Origin: Streptomyces cellostaticus
GTDB taxonomy: Bacteria; Actinomycetota; Actinomycetes; Streptomycetales; Streptomycetaceae
Direction: 5' to 3'
DNA length: 64,000 nt
NCBI RefSeq assembly: GCF_001513965.1
Contig: NZ_KQ948020.1
Coordinates: 253,463-317,462, forward strand
The position numbers and the translations under genes were made by a program. Every line of letters starts with the position of its first letter. The first letter of the stretch is position 1. Shown here piece after piece: positions 9,751-17,927 of the stretch. The notes beneath the pieces are model-generated. The model was given only the letters and a program-made list of their open reading frames with translations, did not search any database and was not told the origin of the DNA.

Positions 9751-9820
9751 CCCGCACTCCGCACCCCGGCCGCCCGCACCCGTACGGCCCGGCGCACACG
9801 TACGAAGGAGAGGACCGTCG

Positions 9821-11947
9821 GTGACCAGCTCCGTGCATCCCCCTCGGCCCGGGCCGGGCGGTTCGTCCCCGGACAAGCTCGCGTTCACCCTGCCCTCGGG
9901 CCGGCGCCGGGTCACCCCGGCCCGCTTCGGCCGCGAGTCCCGCCGCGACCGGCTGCTGCCCCAGCTGATCCGCAACTGCCTGCTCGACGACGCGGAGCAA
10001 TGCGTACAGGTACGCCTGACCGCCGCCGACGCGGCCAACCCAGCGGCGCGCGCCCTGCTGGACACCGAGGCAGGCACCGCCCTGCACCTGCACCGCGTCC
10101 TCGACGACACCGAGTACGCGGCGCTCTTCCCGAGGATCATCGGCTACGAACTGGACACGGCCGAGCCGTTCCTGCTGTACGCCGCACCGCGCGGCATCGC
10201 CGCCGCGCGGACCCATGTGATGGCCGCGACCGACCAGCAGCGCTTCACCCGGGACCTGATGCTGGCCCTGTGCCTGCTGGACGGACTGGGCCTGGTGCCG
10301 CGCGGCCTCTCGCCCGCCACCGTGCTCTGGGACGGCGCCGGGGTCCAGCTGTGGGGGCTGGAGGCGGTGACCCGGACGGGACGGCCGAGGAGCCCGTGGG
10401 GCCGGCAGCCCTTCTGCTCGCCCGAACAGCGCCAGGGCCAAGGGTTCACCGACGCGCGGGACGCCGTGTGGAGCGCGGCCCAGGTGCTCTACCGGCTGGT
10501 CACCGGCCGGACCGGACCGGCCGACCGGGCGCCCGCCGACCTCGGTGAACACCGGGTGCTCGACCAGACGCTCCGGCAGGCATTCGCCCCGCGGGCGGCC
10601 GACCGGCCGACGCCCGCCCAGGTGCTCGACCTCGTGGCGCCCGGAGCCGCCCGCCGCGTCCGGCTGACTCTGCCCCCCGACGAGATGCGCCCGCACCGGG
10701 AGGCCTTCGAGGACTCCCTGCGCCTCAAACGGCAGGCCCCTGTCGCCCGTTCCGAGGACGGGTCCGGGGCGGCGGCCGGGCGCGGCACCGGCGAGGTGCT
10801 CTGCCCGTACTGCCTGGAGACCATCCAGCTCGATCTCACCAAGCTGTTCATCACCGACAGCAGGATGCAGTACAAGCCGCTGGACCTCGCCGGCATCAAG
10901 AACCCGGTCCGGCGCAACGACGTCATGCGCGGCGCCGTCCAGAAGTGCACGGCGGACGCGGACTTCCCCGAGCACTTCATCCCGGTGCCCTATCTGACGT
11001 ACGGCCGCCCGCTGACCGTCGCGATGGTCGGCCAGTCCTCCACCGGCAAGAGCCATCTGCTGACCCAGATGATCGCGGCCGTCACCGACGGCGGCCTGGA
11101 GCCGTTCGGGCTGAAGTGGCAGTCCGTCAACCCGGAGCAGCACGCCCGGTTCGTACGGGAGCGGGTACAGCCCCTGCGCAGCGGCCAGGTCCTGGACCAC
11201 ACGGCCGCCCTGGGCCTGGACGACTTCGCCCGCTTCGTGGAGTCGCTCCTGATCACCGACGCCCGCGGGCAGGTGCGCCCGGTCGCCTTCTTCGACCTCG
11301 GCGGCGAGGACCTCGTGCGGACCGATGCGGCGCTGCGGTTCCTGCTCGGGGTCGACGCCCTGATCTTCGTCGTCGACCCGGCGCTGGCCCTGCCGCTGCC
11401 CCAGCTGGACCACGTCAGGGAACGCTGGGGGGTGGAGGTGAACCGGGACGGCGACCTCGCCTTCGGCACCGTCCTGGACCGGCTGCCGAAGAACGGCCCG
11501 TACCTGGACGTACCGGCCGCGATCGTACTCGGCAAGGCGGACCTCCTCCGCTTCCAGCCGCCCGTCGACCGGTGGCTGAACCGGCCGCCGGCGACCGCGC
11601 TCGACCCCGCGCTGACGCACGAGGAGAGCCGGGACGTGTACGGGCTGCTGCGCCGGCACGCCGGGCAGGCGTGGCTGCGCCCCTTCGACGCGATCCGCCG
11701 GTGCACCCTGCACATCGCGTCCGCCACCGGCGGTCAGGAGGCCCACGGCCGCTATCCGGCGGGCGCGGGACCCCGGCGGGTGCTGGAGCCGCTGCTGGCC
11801 CTGCTGGCGATGCACGGGCTGATCGACGTGGCGGGCGGCGCCGAGGCGTTCGCCGTCGGAGAGACGCCCGTCATCGAAGCGGTGCCATGGGAGGAAACAG
11901 AGGAAACAGCGGGATCCGGGGGATCCGGGGGAGAGGAACTTCAGTGA
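9821..11947 (+). CDS. pseudokinase - zinc motif - P-loop GTPase fusion (double-GTPase-like)
   Basis: A 708-residue multidomain protein. Residues about 70-285 have a protein-kinase layout without catalytic residues: RGLSPATVLW (161-170) stands where HRDLKPxN belongs, WGLE (178-181) replaces DFG, while SPE (200-202, APE-like), the F-helix Asp (DAVWSAAQVLYRLVTG) and the closing ADRP are kept. CPYC (C328, C331) begins a metal-binding linker. The C-terminal half is a GTPase-like P-loop domain with GQSSTGKS (404-411), a DLGGED switch and LGKAD as the base-specificity motif; it resembles the domain called DO-GTPase2 in conflict-system surveys. GTG at 9821 is chosen because GAAGGAGAGG lies just upstream; an in-frame extension to 8891 is only a shadow of the previous gene. 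The stop overlaps the next start. Confidence 0.85.
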   Translation: MTSSVHPPRPGPGGSSPDKLAFTLPSGRRRVTPARFGRESRRDRLLPQLIRNCLLDDAEQCVQVRLTAADAANPAARALLDTEAGTALHLHRVLDDTEYAALFPRIIGYELDTAEPFLLYAAPRGIAAARTHVMAATDQQRFTRDLMLALCLLDGLGLVPRGLSPATVLWDGAGVQLWGLEAVTRTGRPRSPWGRQPFCSPEQRQGQGFTDARDAVWSAAQVLYRLVTGRTGPADRAPADLGEHRVLDQTLRQAFAPRAADRPTPAQVLDLVAPGAARRVRLTLPPDEMRPHREAFEDSLRLKRQAPVARSEDGSGAAAGRGTGEVLCPYCLETIQLDLTKLFITDSRMQYKPLDLAGIKNPVRRNDVMRGAVQKCTADADFPEHFIPVPYLTYGRPLTVAMVGQSSTGKSHLLTQMIAAVTDGGLEPFGLKWQSVNPEQHARFVRERVQPLRSGQVLDHTAALGLDDFARFVESLLITDARGQVRPVAFFDLGGEDLVRTDAALRFLLGVDALIFVVDPALALPLPQLDHVRERWGVEVNRDGDLAFGTVLDRLPKNGPYLDVPAAIVLGKADLLRFQPPVDRWLNRPPATALDPALTHEESRDVYGLLRRHAGQAWLRPFDAIRRCTLHIASATGGQEAHGRYPAGAGPRRVLEPLLALLAMHGLIDVAGGAEAFAVGETPVIEAVPWEETEETAGSGGSGGEELQ

Positions 11948-14190
11948 ACGGCTTCCAGGACCGGGACTCGGTGCACCAGGTCGTCTTCCGCTGGGACGGC
12001 AACCACGGCCGCCAGGGCACCGGCATGAACGCCGTCGCCCACTCCTGCCCGGCCGAGCGCGCCGGGGAACTGGGCCGGGAACTCGGCCCGTTGCTGTGGG
12101 TGTCCGGCGCGGCGGCGGCACGGCCGAGCGTGGTGCGCACCCTGTCCCGCGACGGCGACGTCATGCTCGTACAGCGCTGGCCGACCACCGACCGGGGCGG
12201 CCGGCCGAGCACGGTCAGTCATGTCCTCGTCGGTGACCCCGAGATCCTGAACACGTGGCAGTGCCTCGGTCTCGCCTACCGGGGCTGGGGCAGGCCGGAG
12301 AAGGCCGAGCAGGCGCTCGGGAAAGAACCCAAGATCGACTGTGCGGATCTCGACGATCTGGCCCGGCGCCGGCTGCCGGACATGCTGGAGCTGCTGCCCA
12401 CGGTCAAGCACGCGCTGACGCTGGTCACAGCGGAGTTGCTCCGCGATCCGGCGCAGCGGGTGTCGCTGCGTCTGGAGGAGCAGACACCGCATGGCTGGCC
12501 GGACCGGGACGGGGTGCCGCTGGTCTATCTCGGGCTGTACCTGCTCTTCGGGCGCTGGCTGCGCCAGGAGTGGACGTTCGCCACCTACGACACGGTGGAC
12601 ACCCACCCCCTGCGACTGACGTCCGTCCCGCGCTGGGAACCGGACACGGGTGGGTCCGGCCCGCTGGCCCGGGTCATGGGCCGCCCGCCGGCCCAACCCC
12701 GGTTCGAGCACCAGGCGGCTGCCGAACTGGTGAAGTACCTCCTCGCGCATCCGCAGGCCTCTGCCGGTGTGCCGCACCTGGTCGATGAACTCGCCGACGG
12801 CGCGGCCCTCGACTGGGAGCGACGGCGCGCCCGGCTCCGGGACATCCTCGACACCGACCGCCCGACGAGCCGCAGGACCGCGGCGCCCGCACCCCGCCCG
12901 GCGGGCGGGGGCCCGGCGCCGGACTGGGAGCGGGGCCGGGATCGGGATCGGGACCTGGATCCGGACCGGCACCCGGCGCAAGAACGGTATGGGCGACAGG
13001 AGCGGTCCGCGGATCGGGAGCAGGAGCGGTATGGGGGTGGGGAGTCGGTTCGGGATCGGGAGCAGGAGCGGTACGGGCGCCAGGAGCCGGGTGGGGATCA
13101 AGGACGGCACGGGCGCCAGGAGCCGGGTGGGGATCAAGGACGGTACGGGGTTGAGGGGCGGGCCCGGGAGCAGGAGCAGGCGCGGGCCACGTTCGGCCCG
13201 GAGCTCCGTCCGGAGCCCGCGTCCGCACCGCCTTCGCGCCCCTGGCAACCGCCCGCGCATGGGTCAACGCAGGGGCCGACGCAGGGGCCCGCGCAAGGGC
13301 CGGCGTACGAGCCCGGATACGAGCAGGGGTACGAGCCCGGATACGAGCCGGGGCACGAGCCCGGGTACAAACCCGCGTACGAGCCCCTGCCCGGTGGGCC
13401 GCTGGGGTCCGCGCCCGGCGGGGGGCTTCCCGCGGCCGACCCGGGCGTCCGGGCCACCCTCCAGGCGGAGCTGCGCGACCGCCGGCGCGGGGACATCAGG
13501 CGGCGCGGCCTCCTGAAGGCGCAGCTGAGCGAGCAGTCCGACGAGTTCCTCCTCGGCGAGCTGCGCTTCGGCCAACTGCCGCAGGACGCCCTGGATCTGG
13601 TCCTGAACGAGTTGGGCAAGTCCGGCCGCACCGCGGCACGCGATCCGCAGATGCAGCACGCCCTGTGTGCGGAGGTGCTCGGCAGGGACCTGTACTTGAC
13701 GCCGCAGGAACACAGCGGGGAGTTCGCGTCGAGGACCGCCATGGTGGACCGGGCGGCCGTGCTCTTCCGCTGGGCCGTGGCCCCGCTGGCCCGGAACGAA
13801 CGCTATCTGAGCCAACTGCGGGAGTTTCTGTACCGGATGAGCCGGGACCCCCACCCCACCACGGGCAACTGGCTCTGGCAGACCATCGTCGATGCGCCGG
13901 ACGACCAGGTCCCCGACCTGCCGCCGACCCTGTGGCGCCAGATCCTCAAGGACGCGATCAGCCGGAGCAGCAGACCGCCCGCCGCCCCACCGGAGCCCCG
14001 CTCCGCCCCGCCGCCCATGGCCGCCCTGACCCGCCCGGCCGCGCCCGAGTCCTCGGCCCTCACGGACCAACAGCCCTCCTTCACCGACTGGCTCACCGAG
14101 CAGTTGAACAACACGGGCTGCCTGATCGGGAGCGTCGTCGTCCTCTTCATCGTCGTGCCCATCATCGTCATCGTGATGATCTCCCTATGA
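11944..14190 (+). CDS. GTPase-associated protein 1 (GAP1)-like, tail-anchored
   Basis: A 748-residue protein. The N-terminus (HQVVFRWDGN, then GTGMNAVAHSCP, VVRTLSRDG and RPSTVSHVLVG within the first 100 residues) matches the GAP1 N-terminal domain known beside DO-GTPases. A helical middle region follows to about 310. Then comes a 190-residue repetitive linker with tandem RYGRQEPGGDQG and YEPGYEP units, a helical domain (about 500-660) and a hydrophobic segment in the last 22 residues (IGSVVVLFIVVPIIVIV), which looks like a tail anchor. The GTG start overlaps the GTPase gene by four bases, so the two are translationally coupled. The likely role is partner of the upstream GTPase at the membrane; enzymatic activity is not evident. 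Confidence 0.82.
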   Translation: MNGFQDRDSVHQVVFRWDGNHGRQGTGMNAVAHSCPAERAGELGRELGPLLWVSGAAAARPSVVRTLSRDGDVMLVQRWPTTDRGGRPSTVSHVLVGDPEILNTWQCLGLAYRGWGRPEKAEQALGKEPKIDCADLDDLARRRLPDMLELLPTVKHALTLVTAELLRDPAQRVSLRLEEQTPHGWPDRDGVPLVYLGLYLLFGRWLRQEWTFATYDTVDTHPLRLTSVPRWEPDTGGSGPLARVMGRPPAQPRFEHQAAAELVKYLLAHPQASAGVPHLVDELADGAALDWERRRARLRDILDTDRPTSRRTAAPAPRPAGGGPAPDWERGRDRDRDLDPDRHPAQERYGRQERSADREQERYGGGESVRDREQERYGRQEPGGDQGRHGRQEPGGDQGRYGVEGRAREQEQARATFGPELRPEPASAPPSRPWQPPAHGSTQGPTQGPAQGPAYEPGYEQGYEPGYEPGHEPGYKPAYEPLPGGPLGSAPGGGLPAADPGVRATLQAELRDRRRGDIRRRGLLKAQLSEQSDEFLLGELRFGQLPQDALDLVLNELGKSGRTAARDPQMQHALCAEVLGRDLYLTPQEHSGEFASRTAMVDRAAVLFRWAVAPLARNERYLSQLREFLYRMSRDPHPTTGNWLWQTIVDAPDDQVPDLPPTLWRQILKDAISRSSRPPAAPPEPRSAPPPMAALTRPAAPESSALTDQQPSFTDWLTEQLNNTGCLIGSVVVLFIVVPIIVIVMISL
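12950..13390 (+). repeat. coding tandem repeats in the GAP1-like linker
   Basis: Two repeat families lie side by side. Units ending in CAGGAGCGGTATGGG, plus two near-perfect 33-bp copies at about 13078-13143, encode RYGRQEPGGDQG-type residues. Units of TACGAGCCCGGA at 13305-13390 encode YEPGYEP-type residues. All stay in frame. Confidence 0.75.
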
Positions 14191-14427
14191 CGAGGAGCGA
14201 TATTCCGTGGCGCCCGGGGGCGTAGCTCTCTAAGGTGGGGTGCACATCACGCGGTGGCCGGTGGCCGCCGCCGTCGGTCGAGTGGAGAACGGGAGGTGTG
14301 ACCAATGGCTGTCACTGTGCTGGGCGCTGCCCTCATCCAGGAACTCCTCAAGTCCACCTCCGTGGCCACCGGCTGACCGATCCGCGCCGACTGCGCACGC
14401 CGGGGCCGCCCTTGTGAAGGGTCTCCC
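14191..14427. other. intergenic region upstream of rsgA
   Basis: This 237-bp gap separates the GAP1-like gene from rsgA. No strong hairpin is visible. It contains a 23-codon open frame with a good ribosome site (14305-14376, listed separately) and presumably the rsgA promoter. No tRNA or ncRNA was recognised. Confidence 0.5.
14305..14376 (+). CDS. possible small peptide upstream of rsgA
   Basis: ATG 14305 is preceded by GGGAGG with eight bases of spacing and opens a 23-residue frame that starts MAVTVLGAALIQELLKSTS and ends at TGA 14376. The peptide is hydrophobic with a possible amphipathic helix. It lies 51 bp before the rsgA start on the same strand, so it could be a leader peptide or a small membrane protein. 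Nothing beyond the ribosome site supports expression, and I do not recognise a family. Confidence 0.35.
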   Translation: MAVTVLGAALIQELLKSTSVATG

Positions 14428-15519
14428 TTGACTTCCACCTCTGAGTTCTCCGCGCTGGCTCCTTACGGCTGGGACGACGCCTGGGCCGACGCGTTCACCC
14501 CGTACGAGGCCGAAGGGCTGCTGCCCGGGCGGGTGATCCGGGTCGACCGCGGGCAGTGCGACGTGGTCACCGCCGGCGGTGTGCTGCGAGCCGACACCGC
14601 CTTCGTCACCCCGCACGACCCGATGCGGGTCGTGTGCACGGGCGACTGGGTCGCCGTCGAGCCCGGCGGCAACCCCCGCTATGTGCGCACGTATCTGCCG
14701 CGCCGCACCGCCTTCGTGCGCTCCACCTCCTCCAAGCGGTCCGAGGGGCAGATCCTCGCGGTCAACGTCGACCACGCCGTCGTCGCCATCTCCCTCGCCG
14801 TCGAACTCGACCTCGGCCGGGTCGAACGGTTCCTGGCCCTCGCGTGGGAGTCCGGCGCACAGCCCGTGGTCGTACTCACCAAGGCCGACCTCGTGCCGGA
14901 CCCGGTGACGCTGGCCCACCTCGTCCAGGACGTCGAGACGACCGCGCCCGGTGTGCCCGTGGTCACCGTCAGCGCCCTGCACGGCGACGGCCTCGACGTG
15001 CTCGTCGCTCTCGTCGGCTCCGGCACGTCCGTGCTGCTCGGCCAGTCCGGCGCGGGCAAGTCCACCCTCGCCAACGCGCTCGTCGGCGAGGACGTCATGG
15101 ACGTGCAGGCCGCGCGGGACGTCGACGGCAAGGGCCGGCACACCACGACCACCCGCAACCTGCTGCCCCTGCCCTCCGGGGGCGTGCTCATCGACACCCC
15201 CGGACTGCGGGGTGTCGGGCTGTTCGACGCAGAGGGCGGGGTCGGGCAGGTGTTCTCGGAGATCGAGGAACTGGCCGGCCGGTGCCGCTTCCACGACTGC
15301 GCGCACGAGACCGAGCCCGGCTGCGCGGTGCGCCTGGCCCTGGAGAGCGGGGAACTTCCGGTCCGGCGGCTGGAGAGCTACCGCAAGCTGATGCGGGAGA
15401 ACCAGTGGATCGTCGCCAAGACGGACGCCCGCCTCAGGTCCGAGATCAAGAAGGACTGGAAGCGGAAGGGGGCGCAAGGAAAGGCGGCGATGGAGGCCAA
15501 GCGGGGACGCTGGACGTAA
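14428..15519 (+). CDS. rsgA: ribosome small-subunit-dependent GTPase A
   Basis: A 363-residue circularly permuted GTPase that assists late maturation of the 30S subunit and is released by GTP hydrolysis. After an OB-fold-like N-terminal domain, the G motifs appear in permuted order: LTKAD (G4), then SALHG (G5-like), GQSGAGKST (G1) and DTPG (G3). The C-terminal zinc site is present as CRFHDCAHETEPGC, followed by a basic tail. Length is normal for actinobacterial RsgA. The start is TTG 14428 with GAAGGG six bases upstream; the protein then begins TSTSEFSALAPYGWD, which resembles other actinobacterial RsgA N-termini. It reads alone. Confidence 0.95.
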   Translation: MTSTSEFSALAPYGWDDAWADAFTPYEAEGLLPGRVIRVDRGQCDVVTAGGVLRADTAFVTPHDPMRVVCTGDWVAVEPGGNPRYVRTYLPRRTAFVRSTSSKRSEGQILAVNVDHAVVAISLAVELDLGRVERFLALAWESGAQPVVVLTKADLVPDPVTLAHLVQDVETTAPGVPVVTVSALHGDGLDVLVALVGSGTSVLLGQSGAGKSTLANALVGEDVMDVQAARDVDGKGRHTTTTRNLLPLPSGGVLIDTPGLRGVGLFDAEGGVGQVFSEIEELAGRCRFHDCAHETEPGCAVRLALESGELPVRRLESYRKLMRENQWIVAKTDARLRSEIKKDWKRKGAQGKAAMEAKRGRWT

Positions 15520-15657
15520 CCCTCCGAGAAACGGCCGACGACCTCCTGGACGAGTGGGACGACCAGAGGGACGACCCCGCCCTCTGGTCGCCGCCCAGCT
15601 GCACGTCCGATTTCCGCTAGCCCACTCCCGCGGTCGCGTCCCACACTGGAAGACGTG

Positions 15658-17058
15658 ATGGACGAGGACACCAGGTACGAAGCGGTGCGCAGCCGGGACG
15701 GACGGTTCGACGGGGCGTTCTTCTTCGCCGTGGAGACGACCGGGATCTACTGCCGGCCCAGCTGCCCGGCGGTCACTCCGAAGCGGCAGAACGTGCGGTT
15801 CTTCCGGACGGCCGCCGCCGCGCAGGGCTCCGGCTTCCGCGCCTGCCGGCGGTGCCGGCCGGACGCCGTGCCGGGCTCCGCCGAGTGGAACGTCCGCGCG
15901 GACGCCGTCGGCCGGGCCATGCGACTGATCGCCGACGGCGTCGTGGACCGCGAGGGCGTCGCAGGACTTGCCTCCCGGCTCGGCTACAGCGCCCGCCAGG
16001 TGCAGCGGCAGCTCACCGTCGAACTCGGCGCCGGCCCCGTGGCGCTCGCCCGGGCCCAGCGTGCGCACACCGCCCGGGTGCTGCTCCAGACCACCGACCT
16101 GCCGGTCACCGAGATCGCGTTCGCGTCCGGGTTCGCCAGCGTGCGGCAGTTCAACGACACGATCCGCGAGGTGTACGACGCGACGCCGACCGGGGTACGG
16201 GCCGCCGCACCCCGGGGCAGGGGAGCCCGCCGGGCCACCCCGGGCGCGGGCATCCCCCTCCGGCTCGCCCACCGCGGCCCCTACCAGGCCGCCGCCGTCT
16301 TCGACCAGCTGGCGCGGGAGGCCGTACCCGGCGTCGAGGAGGTGAGCGGCGCCCCGGGCGGCCGCACCTACCGGCGCACCCTGCGGCTGCCGTACGGCAC
16401 CGCCATCGTCGCCGTCCAGGAGCGCACCCGGGTGCCGAGGGCGGCCGGCGGCACGCATCCGGGCGGCTGGCTCGACGCCCGGCTGCACCTGACCGACCCG
16501 CGGGACCTGACCACTGCCGTGCAGCGGCTGAGGCGGCTGTTCGACCTCGACGCCGACCCGTACGCGGTGGACGAACGACTGGGCGCCGACCCACGGCTCG
16601 CCCCGCTGGTCGCCGCCCGGCCCGGCCTGCGCTCGCCCGGCGCCGTGGACCCGCTGGAGCCCGCCGTAGGGGCGCTGGTGGGGGTGGCCGGAGCGGAAGC
16701 CCTGGTCCGGCGCTACGGCAAGGCGCTCGACGCGCCCTGCGGCAGCCTCACGCACCTCTTCCCGGAGCCCGCCGTCCTCGCCGAGGCCGAGTTCGAGGCC
16801 GGCGGTCCGCTCGGTGCGCTCGCCGCCGCCCTCGCCGACGGGACCGTGCACCTGGACCCGGGTGCCGACCGGGCTGACGCCCAGAAGGCGTTGCTCGCCC
16901 TGACCGGCATGGACCCGGCCGTCGTCGCCGCCGTCCGCGTCCGCGCGCTCGGCGATCCCGACGTGGCCCCGCCCGGCGTGGACCTGCCGGACGCCTGGCG
17001 GCCCTGGCGGTCGTACGCCATCCAGCATCTGCGAGTAGCCGGGGAGTTGACCGACTGA
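15658..17058 (+). CDS. Ada/AlkA-type alkylation-repair fusion protein
   Basis: A 466-residue protein. Residues about 1-75 are the Ada zinc domain with four cysteines (IYCRPSC and CRRCRP), which accepts methyl groups from phosphotriesters and senses alkylation. An AraC-type helix-turn-helix pair follows (about 80-180), then an AlkA N-terminal beta domain and a C-terminal HhH-GPD glycosylase region. The glycosylase region looks degenerate: the usual hairpin GIGPWTA is GMDPAVVA, and the stretch between ALGDPD and WRPWRSYA is shorter than normal, leaving GVDLPD around the catalytic-Asp position. The regulatory half seems intact. ATG 15658 is preferred over GTG 15655 because GGAAG is then well spaced. 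The stop shares one base with the ogt start, so the two are coupled. Confidence 0.9.
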   Translation: MDEDTRYEAVRSRDGRFDGAFFFAVETTGIYCRPSCPAVTPKRQNVRFFRTAAAAQGSGFRACRRCRPDAVPGSAEWNVRADAVGRAMRLIADGVVDREGVAGLASRLGYSARQVQRQLTVELGAGPVALARAQRAHTARVLLQTTDLPVTEIAFASGFASVRQFNDTIREVYDATPTGVRAAAPRGRGARRATPGAGIPLRLAHRGPYQAAAVFDQLAREAVPGVEEVSGAPGGRTYRRTLRLPYGTAIVAVQERTRVPRAAGGTHPGGWLDARLHLTDPRDLTTAVQRLRRLFDLDADPYAVDERLGADPRLAPLVAARPGLRSPGAVDPLEPAVGALVGVAGAEALVRRYGKALDAPCGSLTHLFPEPAVLAEAEFEAGGPLGALAAALADGTVHLDPGADRADAQKALLALTGMDPAVVAAVRVRALGDPDVAPPGVDLPDAWRPWRSYAIQHLRVAGELTD

Positions 17059-17555
17059 TGGAGACGACCTACTGGACGGACCTGGCAGCCCCGCTCGGCC
17101 GGCTCCTGCTCACCGCCGACCCGGACGGCGCGCTCACCTCGCTGTCCGTGCCCGGGCAGAAGGGCGGGCGGGTCGTCCAGGACGGCTGGCGGCACGATCC
17201 CGGGCCCTTCCGGGCGGCCGGGGAACAGCTCGCCGCCTACTTCGCCGGTGAACTCAAGGACTTCCGGCTGCCGCTCAGCACCCACGGCACCGAGTTCCGT
17301 GAACGGGTGTGGGCCGCACTCGACTCCGTGCCGTACGGCGCCACCACCACCTACGGCGAGATCGCCGCGCGGATCGGCGCACCCCGCGCCGCCGTCCGGG
17401 CCGTCGGCGGGGCGATCGGCGCCAACCCCCTGCTCATCGTGCGCCCCTGCCACCGTGTCATCGGCGCGGACGGCTCGATGACCGGATACGCGGGCGGACT
17501 TGAGCGCAAGGTGTGGCTGCTGACCCTGGAGGGCGTGCTCCCCGGCCCGGACTAG
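17058..17555 (+). CDS. ogt: methylated-DNA-protein-cysteine methyltransferase
   Basis: A 165-residue suicide enzyme that transfers the methyl group of O6-methylguanine in DNA to its own cysteine. The active-site motif PCHRVIG is intact. The winged-helix stretch TTYGEIAARIGAPRAAVRAVGGAIGANP that precedes it is the DNA-binding element and contains the arginine finger. Length is normal for Ogt. The start overlaps the Ada/AlkA stop by one base (TGATG), so the pair forms an adaptive-response type operon. Confidence 0.95.
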   Translation: METTYWTDLAAPLGRLLLTADPDGALTSLSVPGQKGGRVVQDGWRHDPGPFRAAGEQLAAYFAGELKDFRLPLSTHGTEFRERVWAALDSVPYGATTTYGEIAARIGAPRAAVRAVGGAIGANPLLIVRPCHRVIGADGSMTGYAGGLERKVWLLTLEGVLPGPD

Positions 17556-17803
17556 TTCTCCTCCAGCCCCCAGCTGTGCACCCGGCGCGGAGGGACACGG
17601 ATCAGCTCATCGCTGAGGTGCGGTCCCAACTCATGGGGGTCCACGAGGAGTTCGGCGTCGCCGCGGATGTCGACGCCGCGCACGCGCCGGCCGTGCGGGG
17701 CGACGGTGGCCCTGCGGCCGAGCCGCTGCGAGCGCAGATCCGACAGCCCGGCCTCGCTGGATTCGGTCTTGACGGCAGCCAACCACGGCCGCCCGTACGG
17801 CAC
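17552..17803 (-). pseudogene. relic of an F420-dependent PPOX-type protein (internal deletion)
   Basis: The minus strand encodes 83 residues that combine two non-adjacent parts of a small split-barrel PPOX protein (MSMEG_5819-like family as I recall it). LRSQRLGRRATVAPHG is the normal N-terminal strand, joined directly to RGVDIRGDAELLVDP and RVPPRRVHSWGLEE from the C-terminal half. Roughly 45-50 residues containing the central strands are missing, so cofactor binding is unlikely. The stop overlaps the end of ogt by four bases. The start (GTG 17803) has no clear ribosome site. It could still be expressed as a small protein, but a deletion relic is the simplest reading. Confidence 0.65.
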
Positions 17804-17927
17804 ATCGGCTCTCCGCCCCAGGGCGGACGGCCTACGCCGAGTGGGTGGACCGCTGGTGATGTTCCGGCGCCCCGCTCCCGCCTTGTGGCACGGTCGCCTC
17901 TGACGGGCGACGGAAGGGCGGGCGTAC

